DNA from: Parabacteroides faecis
GTDB lineage: Bacteria > Bacteroidota > Bacteroidia > Bacteroidales > Tannerellaceae
DNA length: 64,000 nucleotides
NCBI RefSeq assembly: GCF_014647375.1
Contig: NZ_BMPB01000001.1
Span: 496,001-560,000, forward strand
Direction of reading: 5' to 3'
The notes under the pieces are model-generated. The model was not told the origin of the DNA. It ran no database searches and worked only from the letters and a program-made list of their open reading frames with translations. Position numbers and translations under genes: made by a program. Numbering within the stretch: position 1 is the stretch's first letter; every line of letters starts with the position of its first letter. Of the stretch, positions 7,178 to 17,865 are shown piece after piece.

Positions 7178-10072
7178 TCAGTTTTCAGATGAGACAGGGC
7201 AAATCTTATATTTGTAATAGTGCGGTTTGTGTTCAAAATGAACTTGGTTGGTTATAGGCGCTTTGTTAACCACCGTCATACTATTTCCATCCTTATCCAC
7301 CGCTTCTATATCTACACCTAATGCTGAAAATCCAAGTAGAGACAAATTGAAATCAACCTCCTCTAAATCTCTCAGAGGGATAATTTCCCAACCAAACTTT
7401 TCTTTCTTCAACATATAAGAGCCCTTACCACCAAGTTCTCCCTTTTCTACTTCCCCATACGTATCGATATAAAATAAATGATCGGAATAAACCTTGTCAA
7501 GTAATTTACCCGTTGATGAGGCAGGGTTTGTAGAAGAAACAGAAAACAAACGACTTCCAGGCAAAACAGCCAAAGTTCCATATTTAGGCAATGAATAGTC
7601 GCAATCATTCTCTTTAACTCCCCACGGCTGATCGGAAAAGTTGGCATAAATCTTTAAACCACTATTATATTCAACCTGAATACAAGGAGATTTTAATAAA
7701 TCTTTTTTGATTGCATCTGAAGATGATACATAAGATTTGCCATCAAAATACCGGATACTTTTCACCGGAATCATCGAATAGCTATTTTGGAATGGTTGCA
7801 AGAAAGCATATCTACGAACCGCATCGAATCCCTCTGACAAAATACCAATATTACCGAAAGCGTAGGCATAAGCAACATAGGCCTCGTTAGATACATTAGA
7901 CATTCCGTCCATTTCCAACGGATTAATCTTCAATAATTGAAAATCAGGGAATATAGGTAAACTATGATTCATATGTGAATAATTCCCATCTAACAATCCT
8001 GCATAGAACCAATGTGTACCACCTTCTGAATAAACAGGACCTTGGTAGGCACGGCGTTCGTTCATCAAAGTCATACCAATATATTCAAATACAGTACGAA
8101 ATTTTCCTGCTCCAGGAGTACGATAATCGTAATCCACCCGATCCATAGGAGAAATACAAGTCTCTACATCGCAATAAGAGAAGTTGGTCCCAAATGTCTT
8201 ATGTATTTGTGGAGCCAAAATGGCCTGTTGTTCCCAACCTATAGTTACTTTATTAGCATAGCATCTACACCAAGCAGGTCCCCAACCATAATCTTTGTGG
8301 CTAATACGTACCCAATCTTCATTCCACAGAGCATTTACAGGGGCAAAATCCATGTAATTTGAGTAAAAACCAATCCTCCAATCTTGTCCTTGTACAAAAC
8401 GGACATATTCTTTCAGACGCTCTATTCCCAGATCAGGATTAGGTATCGTTCGAAACGTATAACTTTCTCCATCGGCACGCCAAAAATCTTCGTGATAGCG
8501 AATACTAACTTTTTCTACACCTTTAGAACGTAAATCGGTCACGAACTTTCCTAATTTAGGAAGATCACTTCCACCGTTGATCGCCCACAAACGATCTACC
8601 TGATTAGAACGCATTGGAGAAGCCGGGTTATCAATCGTCGGGAATACTTCGTGTACATCAGGTGATACGTTAATGAAAAGACGTTCACGTAAGGGATTAC
8701 GCTTTTTGTTATTCAACGGATAATATTTTACTCCGCCATTGTAAGTGGCTTCACCCTCTTTGATACCCTGTTCTCCACCATAATACATGGAAGCATTGGT
8801 ATAATACCAATCAAACATTGTCAAATAGAACAGATTGTCAGCATACAGTATGCTGGGAGCATCAGCCGTATAGGAATCATTGGCAAAAGGGTTATACACC
8901 AAGAAAGGGACCCCCACCAATTTACCATCCGACACGTTACCTGTTGTGCCTAAGCTGATCTCTTCCACTTTCCCATCCGCTGCTTTTTCTTCAATCGTCC
9001 AAATCAAAGATTTCTGCTTGATCGTATAAGAACAATCAAAGCGTTGGCTCAACCCCTTTCCTACTGCTTTATAACGAATGAACAAAGTATCGTTTTCTAG
9101 TCTCTTATCCATAACTATCCACTCTGCTTCTGTTCGTTTTTCAAAAAGGATCTTAGCGTTGGCATTCACCTTTTTCTCTTGCCCGTCACACAAAAGTGTC
9201 ACGCCGCCTATCGGATAGGCCGGGTCTACTTGATACATCAGCTTAGCATCTTTCCCTTCGTATGAGAAAAGGAATTTCTCGTCTTGTTGCTCCACACGAT
9301 TACTAAATCCGGTCGTCTTATTCATCGGTAAGATCGTCTCTTCACGAAGCGGAAAAGGCAATCTCTCCGGGAACGGCTTAAACTTCATCGGCTTCAAAAC
9401 TTCTTGATACCCATAGATAGGGCCCAAGAAAATATTGTTCTCCACATCCGGTTTTGTGCCATTCCCTTTAAACTCCAATCCGATGAATGTAATCGGTCGG
9501 GCAATACTATCATTCAATTTGATATGGTTCAAAAACCAATACTTGTAATTCATATTCCGCCATAACCATTCTTGCATGAACGGAATTGTTATCTCCCGGC
9601 CTTTGGCATCCCGGATAACGGCATAATGGGTCATGGCTTCTCCACTGTTCTCCCATAACCAATGGTTTCCATAATTCCAAAAGTTGATGCAATCCCACTC
9701 TTTCTCAAACTTGTACGGTTTGATGAGCTCTACACGAAATCCGGCTTTTGCCTGCTTAGTCTTGTAAACAACTTTTCCACTGTAATCACCTATTACCCGT
9801 TGCTTTTTAGTTCGATATAATGTGACTTCGGATTGATTTGCCCGAACCTGCCACTGCGTACAATCATCAAAAGTAAACAGTGGCTCTCTGGCTTCTGTAC
9901 GCCCTTCCATTTCATAAGGTTTACTCCCGATGCTTTTTTGCTTCGGATCTTGATTCATTCCTCGGATTGCCTCTCCATATTCCAATCCGTTTGTCTCTTG
10001 TGCTTTTCCTTGTTGGATATTCAGAGCCAAACATAGCAACACACATGCGCGTAATAATTTATGTTTTAACAT
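7178..10072 (-). CDS. Large secreted predicted glycoside hydrolase of unrecognised family (PUL 1)
   Basis: A secreted protein of about 964 aa. The frame is open to 10102, but the start at 10072 (MLKHKLLRACVLLCLALN) places a normal signal peptide, cleaved after GKA, at the N-terminus. Residues about 60-250 resemble a jelly-roll domain rich in Trp and Tyr, the middle a beta-sandwich, and residues about 500-760 a probable TIM barrel. Candidate catalytic acids lie in SYCDVETC and in YSEGGTHWFYAGLLDGNY. Cleavage of a complex glycan outside the cytoplasm is the most plausible role given the SusC/SusD genes upstream. It lies between the two paralogous barrel proteins, 43 bases from one and 129 from the other. 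I do not recognise a CAZy family. Confidence 0.72.
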   Translation of the reverse strand: MLKHKLLRACVLLCLALNIQQGKAQETNGLEYGEAIRGMNQDPKQKSIGSKPYEMEGRTEAREPLFTFDDCTQWQVRANQSEVTLYRTKKQRVIGDYSGKVVYKTKQAKAGFRVELIKPYKFEKEWDCINFWNYGNHWLWENSGEAMTHYAVIRDAKGREITIPFMQEWLWRNMNYKYWFLNHIKLNDSIARPITFIGLEFKGNGTKPDVENNIFLGPIYGYQEVLKPMKFKPFPERLPFPLREETILPMNKTTGFSNRVEQQDEKFLFSYEGKDAKLMYQVDPAYPIGGVTLLCDGQEKKVNANAKILFEKRTEAEWIVMDKRLENDTLFIRYKAVGKGLSQRFDCSYTIKQKSLIWTIEEKAADGKVEEISLGTTGNVSDGKLVGVPFLVYNPFANDSYTADAPSILYADNLFYLTMFDWYYTNASMYYGGEQGIKEGEATYNGGVKYYPLNNKKRNPLRERLFINVSPDVHEVFPTIDNPASPMRSNQVDRLWAINGGSDLPKLGKFVTDLRSKGVEKVSIRYHEDFWRADGESYTFRTIPNPDLGIERLKEYVRFVQGQDWRIGFYSNYMDFAPVNALWNEDWVRISHKDYGWGPAWCRCYANKVTIGWEQQAILAPQIHKTFGTNFSYCDVETCISPMDRVDYDYRTPGAGKFRTVFEYIGMTLMNERRAYQGPVYSEGGTHWFYAGLLDGNYSHMNHSLPIFPDFQLLKINPLEMDGMSNVSNEAYVAYAYAFGNIGILSEGFDAVRRYAFLQPFQNSYSMIPVKSIRYFDGKSYVSSSDAIKKDLLKSPCIQVEYNSGLKIYANFSDQPWGVKENDCDYSLPKYGTLAVLPGSRLFSVSSTNPASSTGKLLDKVYSDHLFYIDTYGEVEKGELGGKGSYMLKKEKFGWEIIPLRDLEEVDFNLSLLGFSALGVDIEAVDKDGNSMTVVNKAPITNQVHFEHKPHYYKYKICPVSSEN

Positions 10073-10115
10073 ATTGTCTAATTTATAAGAAACTACCATC
10101 AAAAAATTTCAGGAT

Positions 10116-12317
10116 CTATTTAAGCGCAATATCCGATGAAAGAGTTCTCGGATCGACACGCTCACCGGAAGTATTCACTGTATATAGCGTCCACGTATGA
10201 TCATTGGTACGTTCCAAATGGTACCGGTTCTCTTGAGCTTTCATTTCTTCTTTCAATTCTTTAGAAAAAATGTCGGCACGCCGAGCGTCTTCCCACACAC
10301 GAAAAGCCTTAAACACACGCTTTTTATCCAAACATTTTTCAACAGCGTTTTCACTTAAACCAAGCATATAAGTAGCATTCCATGCAACAGCCTTTGATTG
10401 TAGATTCTCTATCACTTGTTCATCCCATTCCGATTGGAAATTTTGGATACCGAAAGTGGGACAAATGAAATTATTAACATTACCGTTCCTTTCATCTTTC
10501 CCCTGAATTCCGAAAGAATTGGTTACAGGGTTAAACATATTGTTTCCTCCACCAATATTTCCATTCCCCATATATAGCCAATTACCATACATGATGCCAG
10601 ATCCCATCACACGAAGTTCATTTCCGCCATATGTATGAAACTTCTCAAACAAATTCCGATAGAATCGTTTCATAGAATAATAGCCATGTCCTTGATACAT
10701 GAAACTTTCCTGCCCATCATAATCGACATAATCCATGCCACCGTCAACCAATAACCGCGCATAATAATCGGCATAATCGTCTTGCAGATTCATATCCGGA
10801 ACAAAACCATTATAACAGTTCATCTGTAATTTTGCCAACACCTCACCCACTTTATGTGTTTGAGCCACGGTGTTGTAAGCACCACGCTTCACTCCTTTCA
10901 ATGTATAAGGTTGGGTTGTTGTAACTCCTTCGTAAGTAAGTAATTCTTTTCCTAATTTCAAAACATTGAGTTTATTGCAATGCCAAGTTCCCCATTCATT
11001 TAACCAACTGGTATCAGCCACACAAATATCCGTTTGAGAAGCATTCAAATCGTGAGTGATCGTTGTTTTCAGTACCACACATAAGCTATCATTAGGAATG
11101 GGACTGACATCACTGCAATGTGGTTGCAAAAATTCACACAACGTATGTAACCCATAAGCGATTCCAGCCTCGTTCGTCATTTTTGTAAACTCAGCGATAG
11201 AAATTTGTTTTCCACCATAAGAAATCATCTTATCCGCCCATCGATTTGCCGGGTTGACATAATACTCTCCCAAACCTTCATCCTGTACAGCACGTATTCC
11301 CAGCTGAGTTGCATAAGAGATCAAACTATCATGCCGTCCCCACCATGCTAAATCGGCACAAGCAGCTTTCGGATCACGAACCCATTTCCCTTGCTGAGTA
11401 ATATAAGGTAACCCTTCCTCCAAAACGACCTTTTCATAAAGTTTTAACGTATGTTCTTTAGGACAAACAAAAAATGCAACCGATGATCCTAAAACATCCT
11501 CATCTACAGCCTCCACCTGATGATGCTTAGGTACATTCACATTTTCAAAACCTGGTATAAGTGTAAAAAATATATCACGGGTAGCACGGCGATCACGCGA
11601 ACTCATTACAATGTAAGAACCATATTCCGGTATATACTCTGCCCCATTTCCTTTATTGAAAAAGAAATGACCTTCTTTCCGATTCGTAAAAGCAACATCG
11701 CTAATGCCATCTCCACCTATACGCAATCGCTGCCCTTCATATAATGAATCCGGCAAAGGGTATTTGATCGGATCTGATGTATGTACTCTGTAATACATTT
11801 GGTGCATATCTCCATCTGTAGGAAGACCGGTATTCGTATTGTCATTGCAGGCTACCATACCGATCGTACAACGTTCATTACTGACCACTCCCAACAAATC
11901 TCCAATATATTCACGTATCGTGGTATAATAAGGTCCCCACACTACATGATCCGTTTTACCACGATTAGTCAGTGATATAAGTTTAAACGTCAAGTACTCT
12001 TCTTTTTCTCCTACTTCTATAATAGCTTCAGCTCCATTTATATATATCAACATCAACTTTTCGTCGATTTGTCGAGCCGAAACAGGCAAAATTACCTGAT
12101 CGTTACCGGCATAAAGAGCCAATAAAGGAGAACTTTTCTTATCAGATAAATATTCTATATTATCGACTTTACTGTAGATACTCGTTAAGAATCCTGTAGA
12201 ATCCATCTTTAATACTGCATAATCCGTTTCAAAGCAAATATTCATCTCTGCCTGATTGCACGAAAAGAATAGTGAAGATATAACTACCCACACCCATTTT
12301 AATAAGATATTTTTCAT
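10116..12317 (-). CDS. Secreted lipoprotein, paralogue of the 822-aa PUL 1 enzyme
   Basis: A lipoprotein of about 733 aa. The start at 12317 (MKNILLKWVWVV) is preferred over the longer frame to 12368 because it gives a standard lipoprotein signal with the lipobox LFFSC. Layout matches the neighbouring paralogue: an N-terminal beta-sandwich, a barrel with a small beta insertion, and acidic residues D532 and D534 in MDYVDYDGQ. Both share WGPY, the CYNGFVPD-type motif and an HLE near the C-terminus. It lacks the extra C-terminal beta domain. It is the first enzyme gene after susD, separated from it by a terminator-like hairpin (12351-12393). The activity is probably a glycosidase; the specificity is unknown. 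Confidence 0.75.
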   Translation of the reverse strand: MKNILLKWVWVVISSLFFSCNQAEMNICFETDYAVLKMDSTGFLTSIYSKVDNIEYLSDKKSSPLLALYAGNDQVILPVSARQIDEKLMLIYINGAEAIIEVGEKEEYLTFKLISLTNRGKTDHVVWGPYYTTIREYIGDLLGVVSNERCTIGMVACNDNTNTGLPTDGDMHQMYYRVHTSDPIKYPLPDSLYEGQRLRIGGDGISDVAFTNRKEGHFFFNKGNGAEYIPEYGSYIVMSSRDRRATRDIFFTLIPGFENVNVPKHHQVEAVDEDVLGSSVAFFVCPKEHTLKLYEKVVLEEGLPYITQQGKWVRDPKAACADLAWWGRHDSLISYATQLGIRAVQDEGLGEYYVNPANRWADKMISYGGKQISIAEFTKMTNEAGIAYGLHTLCEFLQPHCSDVSPIPNDSLCVVLKTTITHDLNASQTDICVADTSWLNEWGTWHCNKLNVLKLGKELLTYEGVTTTQPYTLKGVKRGAYNTVAQTHKVGEVLAKLQMNCYNGFVPDMNLQDDYADYYARLLVDGGMDYVDYDGQESFMYQGHGYYSMKRFYRNLFEKFHTYGGNELRVMGSGIMYGNWLYMGNGNIGGGNNMFNPVTNSFGIQGKDERNGNVNNFICPTFGIQNFQSEWDEQVIENLQSKAVAWNATYMLGLSENAVEKCLDKKRVFKAFRVWEDARRADIFSKELKEEMKAQENRYHLERTNDHTWTLYTVNTSGERVDPRTLSSDIALK

Positions 12318-12350
12318 TTGTCTCATATAAGATTTGAACAGGTTCGAAAA

Positions 12351-12393
12351 AGCAGAGTAAAAGATCATTAAAACAAATATCTTCTACTCCGCT
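12351..12393 (-). terminator. Hairpin between susD and the enzyme genes of PUL 1
   Basis: On the minus strand AGCGGAGTAGAAGAT pairs with ATCTTTTACTCTGCT over 15 pairs, two of them G-U, and is followed at once by five T residues. The two G-U pairs make the stem continuous only in the minus-strand RNA, which is the transcribed direction. It lies after the susD stop and before the 733-aa gene, so partial termination would lower enzyme expression relative to SusC/SusD. Confidence 0.7.
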
Positions 12394-12416
12394 ATAAAAA
12401 TAATGAGTTTTCAGTA

Positions 12417-14279
12417 TTACTTCAATGGATCAAATGAGCCACCCCATTCGTTGTTTTGTTGTGACATATCATTGTCGAAGTTTGCTCCCATAGTCTTGTC
12501 CCCAATGGCACCAAACCAATGCTTGGTGGAGATATTAAACGTGGAAACTTCAACTTGCTTCACATTAGGCACGAAATCAATATGGAAAAATTTCTGCGTT
12601 TCAGCATCTTCCAACGTACGTGTCCAGTCGAATTTTCCAGCTTCTTCCTCATCCCCGTTAAATACCACATACAGGTTGTTGTAATGTTTCTGGGCATTGA
12701 TATTGCCGAAATTCATCCAACGGCGGAGGTCGCCATAACGGAAGTTCTCTTGAGACAACTCAGCTGCACGTTCGTTGTATAATAAACGACGAACCCCTTC
12801 GATCGTGTTATACACATCCAACCCATACCCGATAGCGCCCGCACCTTTATCGATACCTGCACGTTTACGGATTGCAGCTACATAACCCAACGCTTCATTT
12901 ATATGACCTGCTTCGGCAGCACATTCGGCAAGGTTCAGGTAAACTTCACCCAAGCGTAAACTGATAGCATTATTTTCACCTTTATATGAATCTGCATTAT
13001 TCAATCCCGGAGTAATGGCTTTTAACGGGAAGAATGATCCATAATGGGTAGTTCCGGCATTACGCTCAAGCTGTATGTTGGACATCGCTTTATAGAACGG
13101 GGTTACCTTCACATACGAAGTCCAGAAATACTGTCCGGCAGGAATTTCCAACGACGGGAAATCACAACCCGGAACCGAATAAGAGTCGTAGAAACGCGAA
13201 TCCATTTCGTTCACCAACTTATTGAGAATATCTGCATTATAGGCAGCATCTGTGGAAAGGCGGTTTACATCCAGTTTCTGGCTCTTATACTCTTCGTTTT
13301 CGTAGATAGCCATAGAAGAACCATCCTTCAGCGGGAAAGCGAGAAGCTGGGGAGTCTGCGGTACTTGGCGGCATGCCCATCCATGGGTAATATCTTCAGG
13401 TAGATACTGATTCATATCGTAATACGAATCCGGATATTTGTAATGTCTAAAGATCAAGGCTTCCGTATTGGACTTTCCCTTCGTCAACCAAATATCACCA
13501 AATTTATCCATCAACTTATAGCCATTCTTTTCAGCATATTCAAGAGCTGCCTTATTAGTTTGATAGGCAGTTTCCCAACGCCCCTTGTCGTTGGAGCGGT
13601 TGAATAACTTGCTAGCATACCACATTTGTACGCGTCCTTTGAAAGCCATGGCAGCACATTTGTCAATACGTCCATAGTCGGCACTTGACCAACGATCCGG
13701 AAGTGCTTGAATGGCATCGTCCAAGTCTGTCAAAATCTGAGCCATGCAATCCGATGTAGAACTTCGTTTCACCATCAACGAAGGCAGATCGTTCACATCC
13801 TGCGATTTGAGGATCAGGGGAACACCACCCAAGTCCTTTACGTAAGACCAATACCGATAAGCCCGCCAAAACTTGGCTTGTGCCACCACAGCATCTTTGT
13901 CTTTGAGAGCCATGACACTTTCCGGCACCGTCTCCATCTGTTCAAGCAGATAGTTGATCTTGTCAATAATTCCATAATCGAAGTTAACCCCACGGCTGGA
14001 AGCAGAGATGTTTACCCCCCGCAACCACTCGCTCATGCTATCGTTTGAATCCGTTGTAAGGTCCGTGTCGGTATCAGACGTAGAAGACCATCCCGGCACC
14101 ATACCGCTATAGATATCGGTCAGATATGCTTGGATCATTGTTTCATTCTGCCACACATTATCCGGATTAATTGCTGATTTGTTCTCGTAATCTAATTGGC
14201 AAGAAGACAACGCCAATACGCATACCGACAAAGCCAGGAATTTACGTCCACTTTTCTTTATTATATTTAAGTTGTTCAT
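12417..14279 (-). CDS. SusD/RagB-family glycan-binding lipoprotein (PUL 1)
   Basis: Outer-membrane surface lipoprotein of 620 aa that captures glycans and forms the lid on the SusC channel. The signal peptide ends at LALSSC. Family features include the N-terminal SusD-like region (INPDNVWQNETMIQAYLTDIYSG), the helical repeat region, and the C-terminal motif RLGEVYLNLAECAAEAGHINEALGYVAAIRKRAG-like region ending in NERAAELSQENFRYGDLRRW. It starts 11 bases after susC, so the two are co-translated or at least co-transcribed. The length is at the upper end of the family. Confidence 0.96.
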   Translation of the reverse strand: MNNLNIIKKSGRKFLALSVCVLALSSCQLDYENKSAINPDNVWQNETMIQAYLTDIYSGMVPGWSSTSDTDTDLTTDSNDSMSEWLRGVNISASSRGVNFDYGIIDKINYLLEQMETVPESVMALKDKDAVVAQAKFWRAYRYWSYVKDLGGVPLILKSQDVNDLPSLMVKRSSTSDCMAQILTDLDDAIQALPDRWSSADYGRIDKCAAMAFKGRVQMWYASKLFNRSNDKGRWETAYQTNKAALEYAEKNGYKLMDKFGDIWLTKGKSNTEALIFRHYKYPDSYYDMNQYLPEDITHGWACRQVPQTPQLLAFPLKDGSSMAIYENEEYKSQKLDVNRLSTDAAYNADILNKLVNEMDSRFYDSYSVPGCDFPSLEIPAGQYFWTSYVKVTPFYKAMSNIQLERNAGTTHYGSFFPLKAITPGLNNADSYKGENNAISLRLGEVYLNLAECAAEAGHINEALGYVAAIRKRAGIDKGAGAIGYGLDVYNTIEGVRRLLYNERAAELSQENFRYGDLRRWMNFGNINAQKHYNNLYVVFNGDEEEAGKFDWTRTLEDAETQKFFHIDFVPNVKQVEVSTFNISTKHWFGAIGDKTMGANFDNDMSQQNNEWGGSFDPLK

Positions 14280-14290
14280 AAAATTTACGT

Positions 14291-17200
14291 TTAAAAGTTA
14301 ACACTTATACCACCACCTAGAGTTCTCATCACAGGATAACCAACACCGCTCCATCCCGGGTTTAATTCCGGATCCCAGCGTTTGAATCCGGAGATATAGA
14401 ACAGGTTTGTACCTGTTGCAAACACCTTGATACTGGAAATTGCATTACCCAATGGTCGGGCAAAATCAAAGGTGTAACCAATATTCAAATTGGAAAGACG
14501 GATATAATTCGCCTTTTGCCAATAGTAATTAACGTCGGTCCAAGCATATGAGCGATAATCGCGCGGAGCTAACATAGGCAGTTCTGCATTGGGGTTCTCC
14601 GGTGTCCAGGAGTTTTCAACCCATTCCCTGTTCCACATCTGATTACCATGATAATCAGCTAGTGATCCAAAATTCTTATAGTTGTGGAATTTGCCAGTGA
14701 ATGTAGCTTCCACAGAAAGCCCTTTCCAAGTCGCGCCCAAGTTCAACCCCATATAAATCGGGTTGTTATTGTTATAAAGGATATCCTTGTCATAACGGTC
14801 GATAATACCATCTTTCTTTCCGTCAGGACCGCTCTTGTCAATATAGACAAACGAACCGGGACGAAGGTCTACACCACCACCTGTCGGCATAACATAATTA
14901 GGATTCTCTTTTTTAAACGCATCCACCTCTGCTTGCGAACGAAGAATACGTCCTTCGTAGGCAGCAATATAACTACGGTCTTTACCGACAGGGATCTCCC
15001 AATCAAGCAAACCGGCAGCATAATCCTGCACCTCTACTTTGTTCCATCCATAAGAGAGGTTTACGTCAGCATGCCAATTCACTTTGCCAAAATGGTCTTC
15101 CCAACCCACGCTAAAGTCAATTCCCTGTCCATTAATCACACCATAGTTCTCAGCCGGCATCGTCTTGGAGAAAGTGGTCGGTAATGAATTTTGGCGGTTA
15201 CCAAGGATATCAAACGTATGCTTGTGCCAATATTCAACAGCACCGTGCAGGTGATCCAGGAAGCGGTAATCTACACCGACGTTGATACCGGTAGATTTTT
15301 CCCAAGTCAGGAACTCATTCACCAAACTTCCATACTGCAAACCATTATTCAAAGCAGCGTTTTCGCCAAGCATGTAGTTACCGCCACTCTTATAACTGGT
15401 CTGCCATTGCCATCCACCGACAGCATCGTTACCAGTTAAAGCGACAGATCCGCGCAGCTTCAAGAAGTCGATCCATTTAACATCTTTCAAGAAGCTTTCT
15501 TCAGATGCTACCCAAGCAGCCGATACAGCCGGGAACACCCCCCAACGTTCGCTAGGTGCAAAATTCATAGAGCCGTCATAACGTACAGAGAAATTCAAGA
15601 TATATTTGTTAGCATAATCATAACCGCCAATAAATACCCAAGAAGCACGTCCGCCATCCGTGTCAGGACCACCATTGGAAAATTGTTTGTCTGTAGAAGA
15701 ACCGGCTGCCCAGAACTGGTCGGTCTGATACAACGGGAACTGGTCGCGTTTTGCCCATACATAGTGATAATCGTTGTTCGAAGCCTCGTATACGGCAGCT
15801 GCGTTGACATGATGATCCCCCCAGCGATTATCGTAGTTGATCTGGAAATTCAACTGCTGGTTAACCCACCATTTACCCCAGCCGGAGATACCGGCACCTT
15901 CATTACTGACATAATAATTATTCAAATCGGTTACATCGATAATATGATTATTTGCACCCGATTTCTTAGGATAATAGAACTTTTGCAACGCGGTGTAATC
16001 TTTGCCACGTTGCGTCTTCCAACTTCCCATGTAAGATGCTTTTGCACTCAATCCTTTTACCCATGGTAATTTATAAGTCAAGCTGACGTTAGCTTCCGGA
16101 TTCATCGTGGTATTTCTTCTGTAACCGGAAGCGCCTTCGGCAGCCGCAGCCGGGTTACCGTATGCCCATCCGTCACCAATCCACTTACCGTCAGGCGAAC
16201 GTGAAGGCATGTATTCAAATGATACACGTGCTTTCGTGTAAGTTGCGTCTGTACCTTCCGTCGGAGAAGAACCATATTTAGTATTCGTATTGGCGACAGA
16301 AGCATACAACTGTAAGTCGTTGGTTATGTCAGCCGTCACATTCAAACGTATGTTCAACTTATTATATTCTGTTGATTCCATAAAACCGTTCTGGGTATAG
16401 TAATTAGCAGCCCCGAAAAATTTAATTCTATCCGAACCGCCGCTGACGCTTAATGCATGATTCATCACGTAAGGCGTATGCCATGTGTCATCAAGCATGT
16501 TAAAACCTTGTCCGGGAAGGTTTTTGGCCCATTCAAGCTCTTCATCGCTCCAGGCTTCTCCTTGTGGAGCAGTCAAACCGAAATTCTTATAGGCTTGGTT
16601 CACCGTCAACCCCTGTTGGTAAAGGTTGTTCAACTTTACCTCCTGCGTAGCAAAATCGGCAGAGAAGTTGGCTGTATAGTTAACCGATATCTTCCCTGAG
16701 TTTCCGGAACGTGTCGTAACCAAAACAACCCCCGCATCTGAACGTGCTCCATAAACAGCAGCCGAAGCGGCATCCTTCAATATGCTTACCGACTCAATTT
16801 CATTCGGGCTTAAATTGTTGAACGTAGTCGCATCACGTACTGCTCCGTCAATTACATACAACATCGGTGAGGTATTCCACGTCGTACCAGTACGTACCCC
16901 TACACTTGCCTGTTCGCCCGGCTTACCGGCAGGAACGGAGATATGCACACCAGACATTTTACCTACCAGCGACTGAGCGGCACTGTTTGTCGGAATCTGT
17001 GCCAATGATTCTGTGAATTTGGTTGTCTCTACAGATCCAGCCAATAACCCTTTCTTTTGGGAGGTATAACCAACTACGATCACTTCTTCCAAAGCCTGGG
17101 TGTCTTCTTTCAGAATAATCGAAAAATTATTTTTTTTGCTTACAGATATACTTTGGGTTATATAGCCAATATAAGAGATTTCAATTGTTGCATTGTCGGG

Positions 17201-17731
17201 CACTTCCAAAGTAAACTTTCCGTCCATATCCGTAGTTATTCCTGTATTTGTCCCCGGGATGGACACGTTTGCACCGATAATAGGTTCGTCATTATTATCA
17301 AGCACGACTCCTGTTATTGTTTTAAGTTTCTGATTCACAACCGGCAATTCAGACTTATCAGCTTTATATAATACAATATGCTTGTCACTGATCGTATACC
17401 GGATATTCTCACCTTTGAATATTTCATCCAGAATATCTGTTACCAGCTTATTCTTTACATTCACAGATACTTTACGGTTTACATTCACCTGATTTAAGTT
17501 GTAAGTAAAATAGAATGAACTTTCTTGCTCTATCATCGACAAAACATCCTGTACTGTCGTATTCTCCATATTCAATGATAGCTTAGCCGATTGCGAGTAA
17601 GTGACACTCGCCGTGATTTGCATTGTACCCAATAATAAAAACAATAAGATACACCTCATAATAAATAGACTTTTTCGAAGCCATGACGACTTATATGTAT
17701 CGTATGGCATACACATCTTAATAAAATTCAT
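14291..17731 (-). CDS. SusC/RagA-family TonB-dependent transporter with STN domain (PUL 1)
   Basis: Outer-membrane, TonB-driven glycan importer of 1146 aa. After the signal peptide comes an STN (secretin/TonB N-terminal) domain (about residues 50-115) that signals to a FecR anti-sigma factor, then a carboxypeptidase-like beta domain (TGVVLDNNDEPIIGANVSIPG), the TonB box region (EEVIVVGYTSQKKG), a plug domain (MLYVIDGAVRD and ILKDAASAAVYGARSDAGV) and the beta-barrel. The presence of STN agrees with the sigma and FecR genes directly upstream. It is paired with the SusD 11 bases downstream. Confidence 0.97.
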   Translation of the reverse strand: MNFIKMCMPYDTYKSSWLRKSLFIMRCILLFLLLGTMQITASVTYSQSAKLSLNMENTTVQDVLSMIEQESSFYFTYNLNQVNVNRKVSVNVKNKLVTDILDEIFKGENIRYTISDKHIVLYKADKSELPVVNQKLKTITGVVLDNNDEPIIGANVSIPGTNTGITTDMDGKFTLEVPDNATIEISYIGYITQSISVSKKNNFSIILKEDTQALEEVIVVGYTSQKKGLLAGSVETTKFTESLAQIPTNSAAQSLVGKMSGVHISVPAGKPGEQASVGVRTGTTWNTSPMLYVIDGAVRDATTFNNLSPNEIESVSILKDAASAAVYGARSDAGVVLVTTRSGNSGKISVNYTANFSADFATQEVKLNNLYQQGLTVNQAYKNFGLTAPQGEAWSDEELEWAKNLPGQGFNMLDDTWHTPYVMNHALSVSGGSDRIKFFGAANYYTQNGFMESTEYNKLNIRLNVTADITNDLQLYASVANTNTKYGSSPTEGTDATYTKARVSFEYMPSRSPDGKWIGDGWAYGNPAAAAEGASGYRRNTTMNPEANVSLTYKLPWVKGLSAKASYMGSWKTQRGKDYTALQKFYYPKKSGANNHIIDVTDLNNYYVSNEGAGISGWGKWWVNQQLNFQINYDNRWGDHHVNAAAVYEASNNDYHYVWAKRDQFPLYQTDQFWAAGSSTDKQFSNGGPDTDGGRASWVFIGGYDYANKYILNFSVRYDGSMNFAPSERWGVFPAVSAAWVASEESFLKDVKWIDFLKLRGSVALTGNDAVGGWQWQTSYKSGGNYMLGENAALNNGLQYGSLVNEFLTWEKSTGINVGVDYRFLDHLHGAVEYWHKHTFDILGNRQNSLPTTFSKTMPAENYGVINGQGIDFSVGWEDHFGKVNWHADVNLSYGWNKVEVQDYAAGLLDWEIPVGKDRSYIAAYEGRILRSQAEVDAFKKENPNYVMPTGGGVDLRPGSFVYIDKSGPDGKKDGIIDRYDKDILYNNNNPIYMGLNLGATWKGLSVEATFTGKFHNYKNFGSLADYHGNQMWNREWVENSWTPENPNAELPMLAPRDYRSYAWTDVNYYWQKANYIRLSNLNIGYTFDFARPLGNAISSIKVFATGTNLFYISGFKRWDPELNPGWSGVGYPVMRTLGGGISVNF

Positions 17732-17865
17732 ACATTTGTAAATGATTAGTTAGTAATAAATTTAGGTTGTCTCTAATGCGTTACTCGCTTAATCTGAACC
17801 GGGGATGTTTGCGGCATCTTCGGTTCTTCATTTTCATAACATCTAAGTCTTCTTCATAAGCATCC

